Source: Achromobacter piechaudii NBRC 102461
GTDB lineage: Bacteria; Pseudomonadota; Gammaproteobacteria; Burkholderiales; Burkholderiaceae_B
Direction: 5' to 3'
NCBI RefSeq assembly: GCF_001571245.1
Contig: NZ_BCTK01000014.1
Coordinates: 62,001 to 126,000, forward strand
Length of the DNA: 64,000 nucleotides
Part shown: piece by piece, positions 1 through 7,973 of the stretch
Numbering within the stretch: the first letter of the stretch is position 1
Layout of the letters: every line of letters starts with the position of its first letter
Translations under genes and position numbers: made by a program
Notes under the pieces: model-generated
What the model saw: only the letters and a program-made list of their open reading frames with translations
The model's database searches: none
What the model was told of the DNA's origin: nothing

Positions 1-83
1 TCATCCATCGACGCAGCAAACCAAACACCGCTGACGCCGCAACCAGAAATACAGTAGGACCGCTTTTTTATTTCCCTGGGCAT

Positions 84-101
84 CTACCTACAAGTAGATA
101 G
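84..101. promoter_or_regulatory. Palindromic operator-like site upstream of first DUF4148 gene
   Basis: The sequence shows CTACCTA, a 4-base spacer, then TAGATAG, an inverted repeat with one mismatch. The same architecture (7-base arms, 4-base spacer) recurs at 492-509 before the second DUF4148 gene and around 986-1003 before the TetR gene. The inference is that it is the binding site of that TetR regulator. Confidence 0.6.
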
Positions 102-166
102 CTGCTCAGAACACCGAAGCTTAATCGAACCCACGCATTCCTCACATTGCTTTTTGGAGATCAACC

Positions 167-475
167 ATGAAGACCCTCGTATCCGCCCTGATCCTGTCCG
201 CCTCGTTCATTGGCGCCGCCCAAGCCGGCGAACTGGACTACCCGCCCGCGCTGAACACCGCCAGCACCGTGACCCGTGCCCAAGTGCAGCAAGAACTGGC
301 CGCCGCCCGCGCCAATGGTGAATTGGTTTCCGGCGAAGAAGGCTACGCCGCCACCGCGTTTGCCAGCGTCGGTACCGACAAGAGCCGCGCTCAGGTCAAG
401 CAAGAACTGGCTGCCGCCCGTGCTCAAGGCCTGACCGAAAGCGGTGAACTGGACTACCCGCCCGTGCAAGGCTGA
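167..475 (+). CDS. DUF4148 small secreted protein, copy 1
   Basis: A 102-residue protein with a typical Sec signal peptide (MKTLVSALILSASFIGAAQA, cleavage after AQA near residue 20). The mature part carries repeated RAQVxQELAAARAxG segments, around residues 38-50 and 75-87, each followed by a short E-G/Y or L-DYPP motif; this is the DUF4148 pattern, common in Burkholderiales and without a known function. The start is fixed by a GGAG ribosome site 8 bases upstream of the ATG. It is nearly identical to the gene at 564-872, differing by two conservative residues, so a recent tandem duplication is likely. An operator-like palindrome lies about 65 bases upstream, suggesting control by the nearby TetR protein. 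Probably periplasmic; no enzymatic motif is visible. Confidence 0.88.
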   Translation: MKTLVSALILSASFIGAAQAGELDYPPALNTASTVTRAQVQQELAAARANGELVSGEEGYAATAFASVGTDKSRAQVKQELAAARAQGLTESGELDYPPVQG

Positions 476-491
476 TTTTTTCATCGACTGT

Positions 492-509
492 CTATCTAGT
501 CATAGATAG
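492..509. promoter_or_regulatory. Palindromic operator-like site upstream of second DUF4148 gene
   Basis: A perfect inverted repeat, CTATCTA and TAGATAG around the spacer GTCA. It matches the sites at 84-101 and near 986-1003 in arm length, spacing and core (CTA-N4-TAG). It lies 55 bases before the ATG of the second copy. Binding by the TetR protein encoded at 1013-1615 is inferred. Confidence 0.62.
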
Positions 510-563
510 CGCAAGCACTCGAATTCAATCGTACGCAACATCCCTTTCTATTGGAGTTTCACC

Positions 564-872
564 ATGAAGACCCTCGTATCCGCCCTGATCCTGTCCGCTT
601 CCTTCATTGGCGCCGCCCAAGCCGGCGAGCTGGACTACCCGCCCGCGCTGAACACCGCCAGCACCGTGACCCGTGCCCAAGTACAGCAAGAACTGGCCGC
701 CGCCCGCGCCAATGGTGAATTGGTTTCCGGCGAAGAAGGCTACGCCGCCACCGCGTTTGCCAGCGTCGGCGCCGACAAGACCCGCGCTCAGGTCAAGCAG
801 GAACTGGCCGCTGCCCGTGCGCAAGGCCTGACCGAAAGCGGCGAACTGGACTACCCGCCCGTGCAAGGCTAA
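564..872 (+). CDS. DUF4148 small secreted protein, copy 2
   Basis: A 102-residue paralogue of the protein at 167-475. The only visible protein changes are Thr to Ala and Ser to Thr in the middle linker, and the DNA is almost unchanged, with a few silent differences. It has the same signal peptide ending AQA and the same two DUF4148-type repeat segments. A GGAG ribosome site sits before the ATG. The two upstream regions have diverged apart from the shared palindrome at 492-509, so the operator has been kept while the surrounding DNA drifted, which suggests that regulation is under selection. Function unknown. Confidence 0.88.
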   Translation: MKTLVSALILSASFIGAAQAGELDYPPALNTASTVTRAQVQQELAAARANGELVSGEEGYAATAFASVGADKTRAQVKQELAAARAQGLTESGELDYPPVQG

Positions 873-985
873 TCGGATGCCGGCACATGCGGACCCCGGG
901 GGGCGGGATGTTTCCCGGCCGGGGTTCGCACGGGCGATCCGGTCCACCTCCCGATCCCCCATTAGGGCGGCCACCGATGACGGAC

Positions 986-1006
986 CGACCTATTAGTAGG
1001 TAATAT
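986..1006 (+). promoter_or_regulatory. Operator-like palindrome and -10 element before tetR
   Basis: ACCTA, spacer TTAG, TAGGT form an inverted repeat at 988-1001, the third copy of the CTA-N4-TAG motif seen at 84-101 and 492-509. It touches a possible -10 hexamer TAATAT at 1001-1006; a weak -35-like TGAC lies near 978-981. A repressor bound here would cover the promoter, so autoregulation is the natural reading. Confidence 0.55.
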
Positions 1007-1012
1007 TCAGCC

Positions 1013-1615
1013 ATGGACACCCCGACCCCCAACACCACCCGAGACCTGCTTCTGGCGCATGCCGAGAAGCTCATTCGCACGCGCGGATGCAACGGGTTCA
1101 GCTACCGCGATCTGGCGGAGCATGTGGGCGTGAAGACGTCCAGCATCCACTACTACTTTCCGGGCAAGGACGACCTGCTGTACGAAGCCGTCGAAGCCTA
1201 TAGCACGCGCGCGCTTGGCGCCGTCCGTGCGATCGATACCGCGCAGCCTGCGCAGGCGCAGCTGGAGCAGTATCTGTCGATGATGGAAACGCGCGCTTGC
1301 GGCGCTGGTGAGCTTTGTCTGGGCGGCATGTTGGCCGCCGACATCATGAGCTTGTCCGAGCGCGTACGGGGTGCATTGCAAGGCTTTTTCCGAGCGCATG
1401 AAGCGTGGCTGGCACGCGTGCTGGCGGAAGGCGCGGCGCAGGGCACGCTGAAGTTCAACGGCACGGCTGAGGCCGCTGGGCGCGCGGTGTTCGCTACCGT
1501 TCAAGGCTGCTTGTTGGTGTCGCGGCTGTTCCAGCAACCACCCGCGTTGTGCGAAGCCATCAGCGCGCTGTATGTGGAATGCGACAAGGCGGCAAAGCCC
1601 GCGGCAAGCGCGTAA
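1013..1615 (+). CDS. TetR/AcrR family transcriptional regulator
   Basis: A 200-residue protein of normal TetR length. Residues about 10-57 form the DNA-binding domain: helix-turn-helix around GFSYRDLAEHVGVKTSSIHYYF, followed by the family's characteristic Y-F-P-K-D-L element. The rest is a helical ligand-binding domain containing two cysteines near residue 95-102 (ACGAGELC). It sits just downstream of the two DUF4148 genes, and all three genes have the same palindrome in front. The inference is a local repressor of the DUF4148 pair and of itself. The ligand is unknown; the cysteine pair leaves room for an electrophile or redox signal, but this is speculative. Confidence 0.85.
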   Translation: MDTPTPNTTRDLLLAHAEKLIRTRGCNGFSYRDLAEHVGVKTSSIHYYFPGKDDLLYEAVEAYSTRALGAVRAIDTAQPAQAQLEQYLSMMETRACGAGELCLGGMLAADIMSLSERVRGALQGFFRAHEAWLARVLAEGAAQGTLKFNGTAEAAGRAVFATVQGCLLVSRLFQQPPALCEAISALYVECDKAAKPAASA

Positions 1616-1677
1616 AGTCGTCCCAAGCAGTCGGAGCCGCGTGCGTTTCCGAGCGGCTGCAACAACAAGCTTCGATC

Positions 1678-1706
1678 ACGGCCGCCCGGCGTCAGCAGGC
1701 GGCCGT
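1678..1706. terminator. Hairpin between convergent genes
   Basis: ACGGCCGCC and GGCGGCCGT form a perfect 9-base-pair stem with an 11-base loop. It lies between the stop codons of the plus-strand tetR and the minus-strand cysteine hydrolase. There is no strong T-run, so termination is plausible but not certain. Confidence 0.45.
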
Positions 1707-1719
1707 TGTCATTGCGCGC

Positions 1720-2577
1720 TCAGTGTTGCAGCGCGCGAGCCATGTCGACGCTGGTGCGTTCCTGCATGCCCAGATCGCGCATGCGTTGCAGGAAGGCGGT
1801 CTGCGCGTCGGCAAATCCCGTGACGGGGCTCATGCAGTCGGTCAGCAAGACGATGCGTGAAGGATTGCCCCCCGGCAGGTGTTCGGCCAGATGCTCGACG
1901 GTGGCGCGCACGCAATGGCTTCCCGCTTCCCCGGCGACCAAAATCAGCTCGGAGCGGTCCAAAGATCCCAGCAGGGCTCGGTTCAGCTGGCTGCGCGGGT
2001 CGTCGGCGTCGGGCACTTCGGCCATCAACGCGCTGTAGTGCTCGGTCCATGGGTTGGTGCCTTTGGGCACCTTGCGCACGATGAACTGGCCGGCGTCTTC
2101 CCAGCGGTTGTAGGCGGCGCGCACGTCGGGATGCACGTTGTGCCCCCAGGTGCCGATCTCGCAATGCACGGGCCACACCATCAGCGTGTAGCGGCCGCGC
2201 GCTTCCAGTTCGTCCAGATACGTGATGGTGCGCGGCAGGTCGTCAGCGTGGCGCGGCAAGAATTGGCCCGCGCGCAGTTGCGCAGAAGTGATCGTCGTGA
2301 AGGGCGGGACGGCCTCGCCCTCGCTGTTATGCCAAAACGTGGGGTGCGCGATGTCCAGCCGGTGATGCGAATCCAGCGTCACGGTGATCGAGGTCAGCGC
2401 GGGGGCGGTGGCGTCGATGAAGCATGCCAGCCGCTGCATGTCGGCGTGAGCGCCCGGCACCGGCAAGGCGGGCTGCATGGCCTGGCCTGTCAGCGGGTCG
2501 CGCGGCAGATGGGACTCGGGCAAGTCGCAGAAATCGTTCTGCGGATCGACGATCAGAAGATGGACGGAACGCGGCAT
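1720..2577 (-). CDS. Isochorismatase/nicotinamidase-like cysteine hydrolase
   Basis: A 285-residue protein of the isochorismatase-like cysteine hydrolase superfamily. The N terminus has the family Asp in LLIVDPQNDFCD, the middle has a WPVHCEIGTWGHNVHPD stretch, and the C-terminal part has the nucleophile region VAGEAGSHCVRATVEH with the catalytic Cys after SH. The longer-than-usual middle segment resembles nicotinamidase-type members, but the substrate cannot be read from sequence. The start at 2577 is chosen because homology begins directly after it; the upstream in-frame extension lacks domain character and overlaps the small gene at 2631-2744. It may be cotranscribed with that small gene. 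Confidence 0.75.
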   Translation of the reverse strand: MPRSVHLLIVDPQNDFCDLPESHLPRDPLTGQAMQPALPVPGAHADMQRLACFIDATAPALTSITVTLDSHHRLDIAHPTFWHNSEGEAVPPFTTITSAQLRAGQFLPRHADDLPRTITYLDELEARGRYTLMVWPVHCEIGTWGHNVHPDVRAAYNRWEDAGQFIVRKVPKGTNPWTEHYSALMAEVPDADDPRSQLNRALLGSLDRSELILVAGEAGSHCVRATVEHLAEHLPGGNPSRIVLLTDCMSPVTGFADAQTAFLQRMRDLGMQERTSVDMARALQH

Positions 2578-2630
2578 GACGGGATTCGGTTGGGCTAAAC
2601 CGGAATATAGACCGGGATGGCGGAACTTCA

Positions 2631-2744
2631 CTAGAACAGCACCAGATGTTCGGCGCGGTCGGGTAATTGACGGAGCAGGGCGCGCCATTGCCGCCACAGA
2701 ATGGCAATGATGGCTGAAACGGCCAGGACGATCGAGATCCACAT
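2631..2744 (-). CDS. Small single-pass membrane protein, 37 residues
   Basis: A 37-residue reading frame beginning MWISIVLAVSAIIAILW, a clear transmembrane segment, followed by a basic and amphipathic tail (RQWRALLRQLPDR). An AGGAG ribosome site lies 7 bases before the ATG, which supports translation. It is directly preceded by a perfect palindrome at 2761-2782 that is nearly the same as the one in front of the TetR gene at 2836-3453. It is therefore a likely direct target of that regulator. A longer in-frame start at 2825 would read through the operator and lacks a ribosome site. No homologue is recognised. Confidence 0.55.
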   Translation of the reverse strand: MWISIVLAVSAIIAILWRQWRALLRQLPDRAEHLVLF

Positions 2745-2760
2745 GACGGACTCCTGATTA

Positions 2761-2782
2761 ATTTCGCACGACCGTGCGAAAT
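2761..2782. promoter_or_regulatory. Perfect palindrome, probable TetR operator (small-gene promoter)
   Basis: The arms ATTTCGCACG and CGTGCGAAAT are perfect inverted 10-mers separated by AC. The site lies 17 bases before the small gene's start codon. The core GCACG-N2-CGTGC plus a flanking TTT/AAA is repeated at 3462-3483 upstream of the TetR gene. Repressor binding is inferred. Confidence 0.65.
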
Positions 2783-2787
2783 AAGGG

Positions 2788-2816
2788 AAAAAAAGGCGCC
2801 CGCCTATGCCGGCGGA
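2788..2816 (-). terminator. Probable terminator of the second tetR gene
   Basis: Read on the minus strand, GTCCGCC and GGCGGGC pair over 7 positions (one G-T wobble) around a 6-base loop, followed by GCC and a run of seven T. It sits 20-48 bases past the TetR stop codon and before the operator of the small gene, making the latter a separate transcription unit. Confidence 0.55.
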
Positions 2817-2835
2817 CTGGATCAATCAAAGCTTG

Positions 2836-3453
2836 TCATTCCAGGTACGTGAAGCTGCGATACGTCGATATGAGCCGGTCGTAAGCCGCCCGGACACGCG
2901 CCGGCGCCTTGGGGTCCCGCAGGAAGCGTGCGTCGTGCATCAGGCCGATCATCAGGCTGTAGACCTCGAAAACGAGTTGCTCAGGATCCGTGTCCGGCCG
3001 CAGATGGCCGGCTTCCAGCGCCTGTTGCACCGTGCGGACCATGGCTGCGCGCCACCGACGCAGGTTATGTTCCAACAGAGATCGCAGCGGAGATTCCACG
3101 TCGTCGTATTCGAAAGCGCCGGCCACATACACGCAGCCCGTCGCCATTTCGACATTGCTGGCGCGTTCCACCCATAGTGAGACCAGCGCGTTCAGGCGCG
3201 GCAGGCCGCGCGGATGCGCCATGGCCGGGGCAAAAACAGCGGCCACGAAGCGCCTGTCGTATTCGTCCAGTACCGCCTGTTGGAGGGCCTCCAGCGACCC
3301 TACGCGCGAAAACACGCCGCTCTTGCTGATGCCCAGCCGCTTGGCGATCTGGCCCAGCGACAGGCTTTCCATGCCCTGAGTGGCGGCCAGGTCCAATGCC
3401 GCGTCCACGATGGCCGCGAAAGTCAGTTCGCTTTTTTCCGTTCTGGCTGTCAT
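2836..3453 (-). CDS. TetR family transcriptional regulator
   Basis: A 205-residue TetR protein. The DNA-binding domain occupies about residues 12-58, with the helix-turn-helix around SLGQIAKRLGISKSGVFSRVGS and an EALQQAVLDEY helix after it. The remaining part is an all-helical ligand domain of the kind called TetR_C. The start at 3453 is chosen because an earlier ATG at 3486 would place the operator inside the coding sequence. The palindrome at 3462-3483 covers the region just upstream, pointing to autorepression, and a second copy precedes the 37-residue membrane protein gene. The ligand is unknown. Confidence 0.85.
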   Translation of the reverse strand: MTARTEKSELTFAAIVDAALDLAATQGMESLSLGQIAKRLGISKSGVFSRVGSLEALQQAVLDEYDRRFVAAVFAPAMAHPRGLPRLNALVSLWVERASNVEMATGCVYVAGAFEYDDVESPLRSLLEHNLRRWRAAMVRTVQQALEAGHLRPDTDPEQLVFEVYSLMIGLMHDARFLRDPKAPARVRAAYDRLISTYRSFTYLE

Positions 3454-3461
3454 GGGACGGA

Positions 3462-3483
3462 CTTTAGCACGATCGTGCGAAAA
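3462..3483. promoter_or_regulatory. Palindrome upstream of second tetR, probable autoregulatory site
   Basis: The half-sites TTTAGCACG and CGTGCGAAA flank AT. The site differs from the copy at 2761-2782 in one arm position and in the spacer. It sits 9 bases before the TetR start codon. Confidence 0.65.
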
Positions 3484-3504
3484 CAAGTGGCAGATTCCTT
3501 GGCG

Positions 3505-3532
3505 AAAAAAAACGGGCAGCCTCAGCTGCCCG
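3505..3532 (-). terminator. Intrinsic terminator of glcB
   Basis: On the minus strand CGGGCAGC and GCTGCCCG form an 8-base-pair stem with a 4-base loop, followed immediately by eight T. It is 32 bases past the glcB stop codon. Confidence 0.8.
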
Positions 3533-3564
3533 GTTCGATGCGTGACGGGTTGTCAGGCTGGCGG

Positions 3565-5745
3565 TCAGGCCTGCGCGGCGGCTTTGAATTGCAGGCGGTA
3601 CTTGTGCAGCAGCGGTTCGGTATAGCCGTTCGGCTGCGTCAAGCCCTCGAACACCAGCGCGCATGCTGCCTTGAAGGCCAGCGACGTGTCGAAGTTGCCG
3701 GCCATGGGCTGGTAGAGCGGGTCGCCGGCGTTCTGGCCGTCGACCACCTTCGCCATGCGCTTGAACGTTTCCATGACCTGGTCCTTGTTCGTCACGCCGT
3801 GGCGCAGCCAGTTGGCGATGTGCTGGCTGGAAATGCGCAGCGTGGCGCGGTCTTCCATCAGGCCGACGTTGTGGATGTCCGGCACCTTGGAGCAGCCCAC
3901 GCCTTGATCGATCCAGCGCACCACATAGCCGAGGATGCCCTGGACGTTGTTGTCCAGTTCCTGCTGGATGTCCTCGGCGGACCACTTGGTCGGGTCGCCA
4001 ACGGGAACACTCAACAAACCGCTCAACAGATCGTCGCGCACGCTGTCCAGCTTGGTGCGTTCCAATTCCTTTTGCACCGTTTGCACGTCAACCTGGTGGT
4101 AGTGCAGCGCGTGCAGCGTGGCGGCGGTGGGCGAGGGGACCCAGGCAGTGTTGGCGCCGGCCTTCGGGTGCGCGATCTTCTGTTCAAGCATGGCGGCCAT
4201 CAGGTCAGGCATGGCCCACATGCCCTTGCCGATCTGGGCGCGTCCGCGCAGGCCGCTGTCCAGGCCGACCAGCACGTTGTTGCGTTCGTAGGCGGTGATC
4301 CAGGCGGTGGACTTCATGTCGCCCTTGCGCAGCATCGGGCCGGCTTCCATGCTGGAGTGCATCTCGTCGCCGGTGCGATCCAGAAAGCCCGTATTGATGA
4401 AAGCCACGCGCGAGGCGGCCGCGCCAATGCAGGCTTTCAGGTTGATGCTGGTGCGACGCTCTTCGTCCATGATCCCCATTTTCAGGGTGTTGCGCGGCAC
4501 CTTGATCAGGTCTTCGACGCGATCGAACAGTTCGCTGGCGAAGGCCGCTTCGGCCGGCCCGTGCATCTTGGGCTTCACGATGTAAACCGAGCCCGTGCGC
4601 GAATTCAGCTTGGCAGTGCGATCGTGCAGCGCCGCCAGGCTGGTGACGACGGCATCCAGGATGCCTTCGGGGATTTCCTGGCCATCGCGATCAAGGATGG
4701 CGGGGTTGGTCATGAGGTGGCCGACGTTTCGCACAAACATCAGCGAGCGGCCGTGCAAGGTCAGCGCGCCGCCGTCCGGGCGCGTGTACTGGCGGTCGGC
4801 GTTCAGCTTGCGGGTGAAGGTCTTGCCGGCCTTGGTGACGTCTTCGGTCAGGTCGCCTTTCATCAGGCCCAGCCAATTGCGGTAGATGTGGACCTTGTCT
4901 TCCGCGTCGACAGCGGCGACGGAATCTTCGCAGTCCATGATGGTGGTCAGCGCGGCTTCAACCAGCACGTCCTTCACGCCGGCGGCGTCGGTGCTGCCGA
5001 TGGCGTTGGCGCGGTCGATCTGGATTTCAAAATGCAGGCCGTTGTTCTTGAGCAGGATGGCCGTGGGGCCCGAAGCCTCGCCTTGGTAGCCGGCAAATTG
5101 CGACCCGAATTTCAGGCCCGTGACGACGCCCTTGGCGAGGTTCACGCGCAGCTGGTCGCCTTCGATGGTGTAGCTCTGGGCGTCGGCATGCGAACCGTTG
5201 GCCAGCGGGGCGGCCGTGTCCAGGAAGCTGCGGGCGCGCGCGATCACCGCCGCGCCGCGTTCGGGGTTGTAGCCCTTGCCGGTGTCCCCGGGCGTGGCGG
5301 GGATGGCGTCCGTGCCATACAGCGCGTCGTACAGGCTGCCCCAGCGCGCGTTCGCGGCGTTCAGCGCGTAGCGCGAATTGGACATCGGCACGACGAGTTG
5401 CGGGCCCGCCTGCTGGGAAATTTCAGTGTCGACGTTTTCGGTGGTGGCCTGCACGGTGGCCGGTTGCGGCAACAGATAGCCGATGCCTTCCAAAAACTTG
5501 CGGTAGGCGGCCGGGTCGGCGACGGGGCCGGGATTGGCGCGGTGCCAGGTGTCCAGTTCGGCCTGCAAGCGATCGCGTTCGGCCAGAAGGGTGCGGTTCT
5601 TGGGCGCCAGGTCGTGTACCAGCGCCGCGAAGCCCTGCCAGAAACTGTCTGCATCCAGACCGGTGCCGGGCAAGGCTTCCTGTTCGATGAATTGGTTGAG
5701 ATTGGCCGCCACTTGCAGGCCGTGTTGCTGGATGCGTTGAGTCAT
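3565..5745 (-). CDS. glcB: Malate synthase G
   Basis: Malate synthase G condenses glyoxylate with acetyl-CoA to malate in the cytoplasm, completing the glyoxylate and glycolate routes. The 726-residue length fits the G isoform (about 720), not the shorter A isoform. Family motifs are visible: the [20 protein letters not shown] block with acidic metal-ligand candidates, [16 protein letters not shown], and [15 protein letters not shown]. The start at 5745 gives the usual N terminus ([13 protein letters not shown]); a 25-residue upstream extension is not family-like. It is divergent from a GntR regulator at 5984, and a CTGGTCATACCAG palindrome lies about 100 bases upstream, so regulation by that protein is likely. 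Confidence 0.96.
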   Translation of the reverse strand: MTQRIQQHGLQVAANLNQFIEQEALPGTGLDADSFWQGFAALVHDLAPKNRTLLAERDRLQAELDTWHRANPGPVADPAAYRKFLEGIGYLLPQPATVQATTENVDTEISQQAGPQLVVPMSNSRYALNAANARWGSLYDALYGTDAIPATPGDTGKGYNPERGAAVIARARSFLDTAAPLANGSHADAQSYTIEGDQLRVNLAKGVVTGLKFGSQFAGYQGEASGPTAILLKNNGLHFEIQIDRANAIGSTDAAGVKDVLVEAALTTIMDCEDSVAAVDAEDKVHIYRNWLGLMKGDLTEDVTKAGKTFTRKLNADRQYTRPDGGALTLHGRSLMFVRNVGHLMTNPAILDRDGQEIPEGILDAVVTSLAALHDRTAKLNSRTGSVYIVKPKMHGPAEAAFASELFDRVEDLIKVPRNTLKMGIMDEERRTSINLKACIGAAASRVAFINTGFLDRTGDEMHSSMEAGPMLRKGDMKSTAWITAYERNNVLVGLDSGLRGRAQIGKGMWAMPDLMAAMLEQKIAHPKAGANTAWVPSPTAATLHALHYHQVDVQTVQKELERTKLDSVRDDLLSGLLSVPVGDPTKWSAEDIQQELDNNVQGILGYVVRWIDQGVGCSKVPDIHNVGLMEDRATLRISSQHIANWLRHGVTNKDQVMETFKRMAKVVDGQNAGDPLYQPMAGNFDTSLAFKAACALVFEGLTQPNGYTEPLLHKYRLQFKAAAQA

Positions 5746-5847
5746 GCGGGTCTCTAGCGGTAAGAAGGGCTGGCCGGCGCGGGGCGCCGGGCGAATCTGT
5801 CCTGACATCATCGTTCGCACCCGCTGCCATGTCTACCGTAAAACCAG

Positions 5848-5860
5848 CTGGTCATACCAG
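5848..5860. promoter_or_regulatory. FadR/GlcC-type operator, glcB side
   Basis: CTGGTCATACCAG is a perfect 13-base palindrome with the GT-N3-AC core typical of FadR-subfamily GntR sites. The 11-base core TGGTCATACCA occurs again at 5957-5967. Confidence 0.65.
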
Positions 5861-5956
5861 TTTATTTCGTCGCCACAAGACAGGTGACCGATTTTTATGG
5901 TTTTATATCAGCCACTTACCGGGGCGTGGCTGACAGCCGAAACCACACGAACGGCT

Positions 5957-5967
5957 TGGTCATACCA
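5957..5967. promoter_or_regulatory. FadR/GlcC-type operator, regulator side
   Basis: TGGTCATACCA, identical to the core of the site at 5848-5860. It lies 16 bases before the ATG of the GntR gene, a position suited to autoregulation. Confidence 0.62.
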
Positions 5968-5983
5968 CTGGTGCGGAGATTGC

Positions 5984-6748
5984 ATGTACGCGGAAATCGA
6001 AGAAAAACCTCGCCAGGTGGCGGACGAAGTCGCCGAACGAATCGAGCGCCTGATTCTGGACGGCGTACTCAAGGCGGGGCAGGCCTTGCCGTCGGAGCGG
6101 CGGTTGACCGAAAAGCTGGGCGTGTCACGCACGGCGTTGCGCGAAGGGCTCAAGCTGTTGCGCGCCCGCGAAATCATCCATACCTCGCAGGGCAAGGGCT
6201 CTTTCGTGGCGCACATCTCGAAGGTGGACGCGGGGCCGTTGATGCATCTGTTCAATTCGCAGCCGCGCACGCTGTATGACCTGTTGGAAGTGCGGTCGCT
6301 GCTAGAGGCCGAGTCTGCCCGGCTTGCCGCCATTCGCGGCACCGAAGCCGACTTCATCATGATCAGGCGCCGTTATGACGAGATGGTGGCCGCGCAGGGC
6401 ACGGCCACCGACACGGCCACGCATGCGCATCTGGACCATGCGTTTCATCTGGCGATCTGCGAGGCTTCGCACAATCCGGTGCTGGTGCACACGCTGCAAT
6501 CGCTGACGGATCTGCTGCTGGGATCGGTGTTCGCGTGCGTGAACAACCTTTACCACCGCGAACCGGAAAAGCGGCAGATCGACCGTCAGCACACGCGGCT
6601 GTTCAATGCCGTGACGGGGCGCCAGCCTGAACTGGCGCGCAAAGCCGCGGCCGACCACGTGGACAGCGTGCGTCAGAGCTTGTCCGACATCGAGCAGGAA
6701 GAACAGCGGCTGGTGCGCGCGACGCTGCGTCTGGAAGGCTGGACGTAG
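5984..6748 (+). CDS. GntR (FadR/FCD) transcriptional regulator, probable glcB regulator
   Basis: A 254-residue FadR-subfamily GntR protein. Residues about 8-75 form the winged helix with the GntR signature (LPSERRLTEKLGVSRTALRE, then GKGSFVA). Residues about 95-230 form an FCD ligand domain whose metal-binding His/Asp candidates are in HLDHAFHLAICEASHN and RQHTRLFNAV. The start at 5984 has a GGAG ribosome site; an upstream extension to 5897 would include the operator. Divergence from glcB and two shared palindromes indicate a GlcC- or LldR-like role, responding to glycolate or a related acid. The ligand is not provable from sequence. Confidence 0.85.
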   Translation: MYAEIEEKPRQVADEVAERIERLILDGVLKAGQALPSERRLTEKLGVSRTALREGLKLLRAREIIHTSQGKGSFVAHISKVDAGPLMHLFNSQPRTLYDLLEVRSLLEAESARLAAIRGTEADFIMIRRRYDEMVAAQGTATDTATHAHLDHAFHLAICEASHNPVLVHTLQSLTDLLLGSVFACVNNLYHREPEKRQIDRQHTRLFNAVTGRQPELARKAAADHVDSVRQSLSDIEQEEQRLVRATLRLEGWT

Positions 6749-6773
6749 CGCCGCGCGGGGATGACGCCGGCTC

Positions 6774-7895
6774 TTAGCGGTCGGCGGTGGCGCAGCCGGC
6801 CAACGCCAGCGGCTTGCCTGCGTAGATGCGGCCAAAGCGGTTGTTCAGCAATGCGTCCAGATCAATCGCTTCCTGGCCCACGAAACCCTTTTGGGGCAAG
6901 ACGCCTTGCGCCACCAGATCCAGCGCGGCGCAAATGCCCGCCGCCGTGGAAAGCTGGATCGCGCTCAGGCGATGGCCGTCGACATCGGCGCCGAACACTC
7001 GGATGGGGTACGACTCTTCTTCCAGCCGGCCGTGGCGATGACCGGACGCCGACGCCTGGATGACGATGACATCCTGCTCGGTCGTGGGGATGGCGGACTC
7101 GAAAATATCCTTGAGCAGATCGCGGCGATCGCGCAGGCGCAGGTCATTGAGCAGCAGCTTCATGATGTTGCAGTGGCCGGGGTAACGCACCGACTTGTAA
7201 TCCACGTTGCGCGCGCGTCCCAGCAGCGTCGCGGGCAGCGTGCCCAGGCCGCCCGAGGTGTTGAAGGCCTCGTATTCCACCCCATCCAGCGCAAAAGTTT
7301 CGTAGCCTTCCAGCGCGGGCACGCTGGTCAGTTGGCCGTCGACGATGGCTTCGCAAGGGTTGCAGTATTCGTTGATGAGGCCCTCGGTGCTCCACGTAAG
7401 GTTGTAGCGCAGGCTGTTGGAGGGGTAGCGCGGCAGGGCGCCCACGCGCATGCGCAGATCCAGCAGGGTGTCGAAGCGGCGCGCCAACGCGTTACCGACG
7501 ATGCCGATGAAGCCGGGGGCCAGACCGCATTGCGGCATCAGGACGCTGCGCGCATCGCCGGCCAACGCTTGAATGGCATGGGTGCTGGCGACGTCTTCGG
7601 TCAGATCGAAATAATGCACGCCGGCGCGCGCGCAAAGCCCCGCCACGGCGGTTGCCCGATGAAACGGCAGGGCGTTGACGACGGCGTAGGCCCCTTCGAT
7701 GCAGCGCGCGACCGACTCGTCGTCGCTGATCTGGCGCGTCTCGCAACCCAGTTCGGCCAGCACGCCCAGGCGGGTGGGATCCTGGTCGGCAACCAGGACC
7801 GAATAATCGCCGCTGCGTTCAAGCATCAAGGCGATGGCAAATCCGATTTTTCCGGCGCCCAGCAAGACGATGGGGCGGGTGGCTGACGTGGACAT
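6774..7895 (-). CDS. Saccharopine dehydrogenase family protein
   Basis: A 373-residue protein with an N-terminal Rossmann fold: IVLLGAGKIGFAIALML carries the GxGxxG dinucleotide motif and VLVADQDP ends the second strand with the ribose-binding acid. The rest follows the saccharopine dehydrogenase/homospermidine-synthase-like layout (ALPFHRATAVAGLCARAGVHYFDLTED; MPQCGLAPGFIGIVGN). It is a candidate NAD(P)-dependent amino-acid or imine oxidoreductase, but the substrate is unresolved. A GGAG site precedes the ATG at 7895. It ends facing the GntR gene with a 25-base gap. An imperfect palindrome at 7974-8005 lies in its promoter region. Confidence 0.8.
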   Translation of the reverse strand: MSTSATRPIVLLGAGKIGFAIALMLERSGDYSVLVADQDPTRLGVLAELGCETRQISDDESVARCIEGAYAVVNALPFHRATAVAGLCARAGVHYFDLTEDVASTHAIQALAGDARSVLMPQCGLAPGFIGIVGNALARRFDTLLDLRMRVGALPRYPSNSLRYNLTWSTEGLINEYCNPCEAIVDGQLTSVPALEGYETFALDGVEYEAFNTSGGLGTLPATLLGRARNVDYKSVRYPGHCNIMKLLLNDLRLRDRRDLLKDIFESAIPTTEQDVIVIQASASGHRHGRLEEESYPIRVFGADVDGHRLSAIQLSTAAGICAALDLVAQGVLPQKGFVGQEAIDLDALLNNRFGRIYAGKPLALAGCATADR

Positions 7896-7973
7896 GGTGC
7901 TGCTCCTGCAATGAGGGGGATGGGGGTGGCCTCATCCTATGCGGGAGTGCTGTCGATTTGTAGAATCAAAAGT

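Noticed and set aside
167-872. Repeated blocks as a possible CRISPR or mobile element
   Set aside because: The repeat is a pair of complete genes with signal peptides and ribosome sites; there are no spacers, transposase or terminal repeats.
3214-5757. An 847-codon open frame antisense to glcB
   Set aside because: Its product is His/Gln/Arg/Gly-rich with no domain character, as expected of the complement of a high-GC gene. glcB has clear family motifs.
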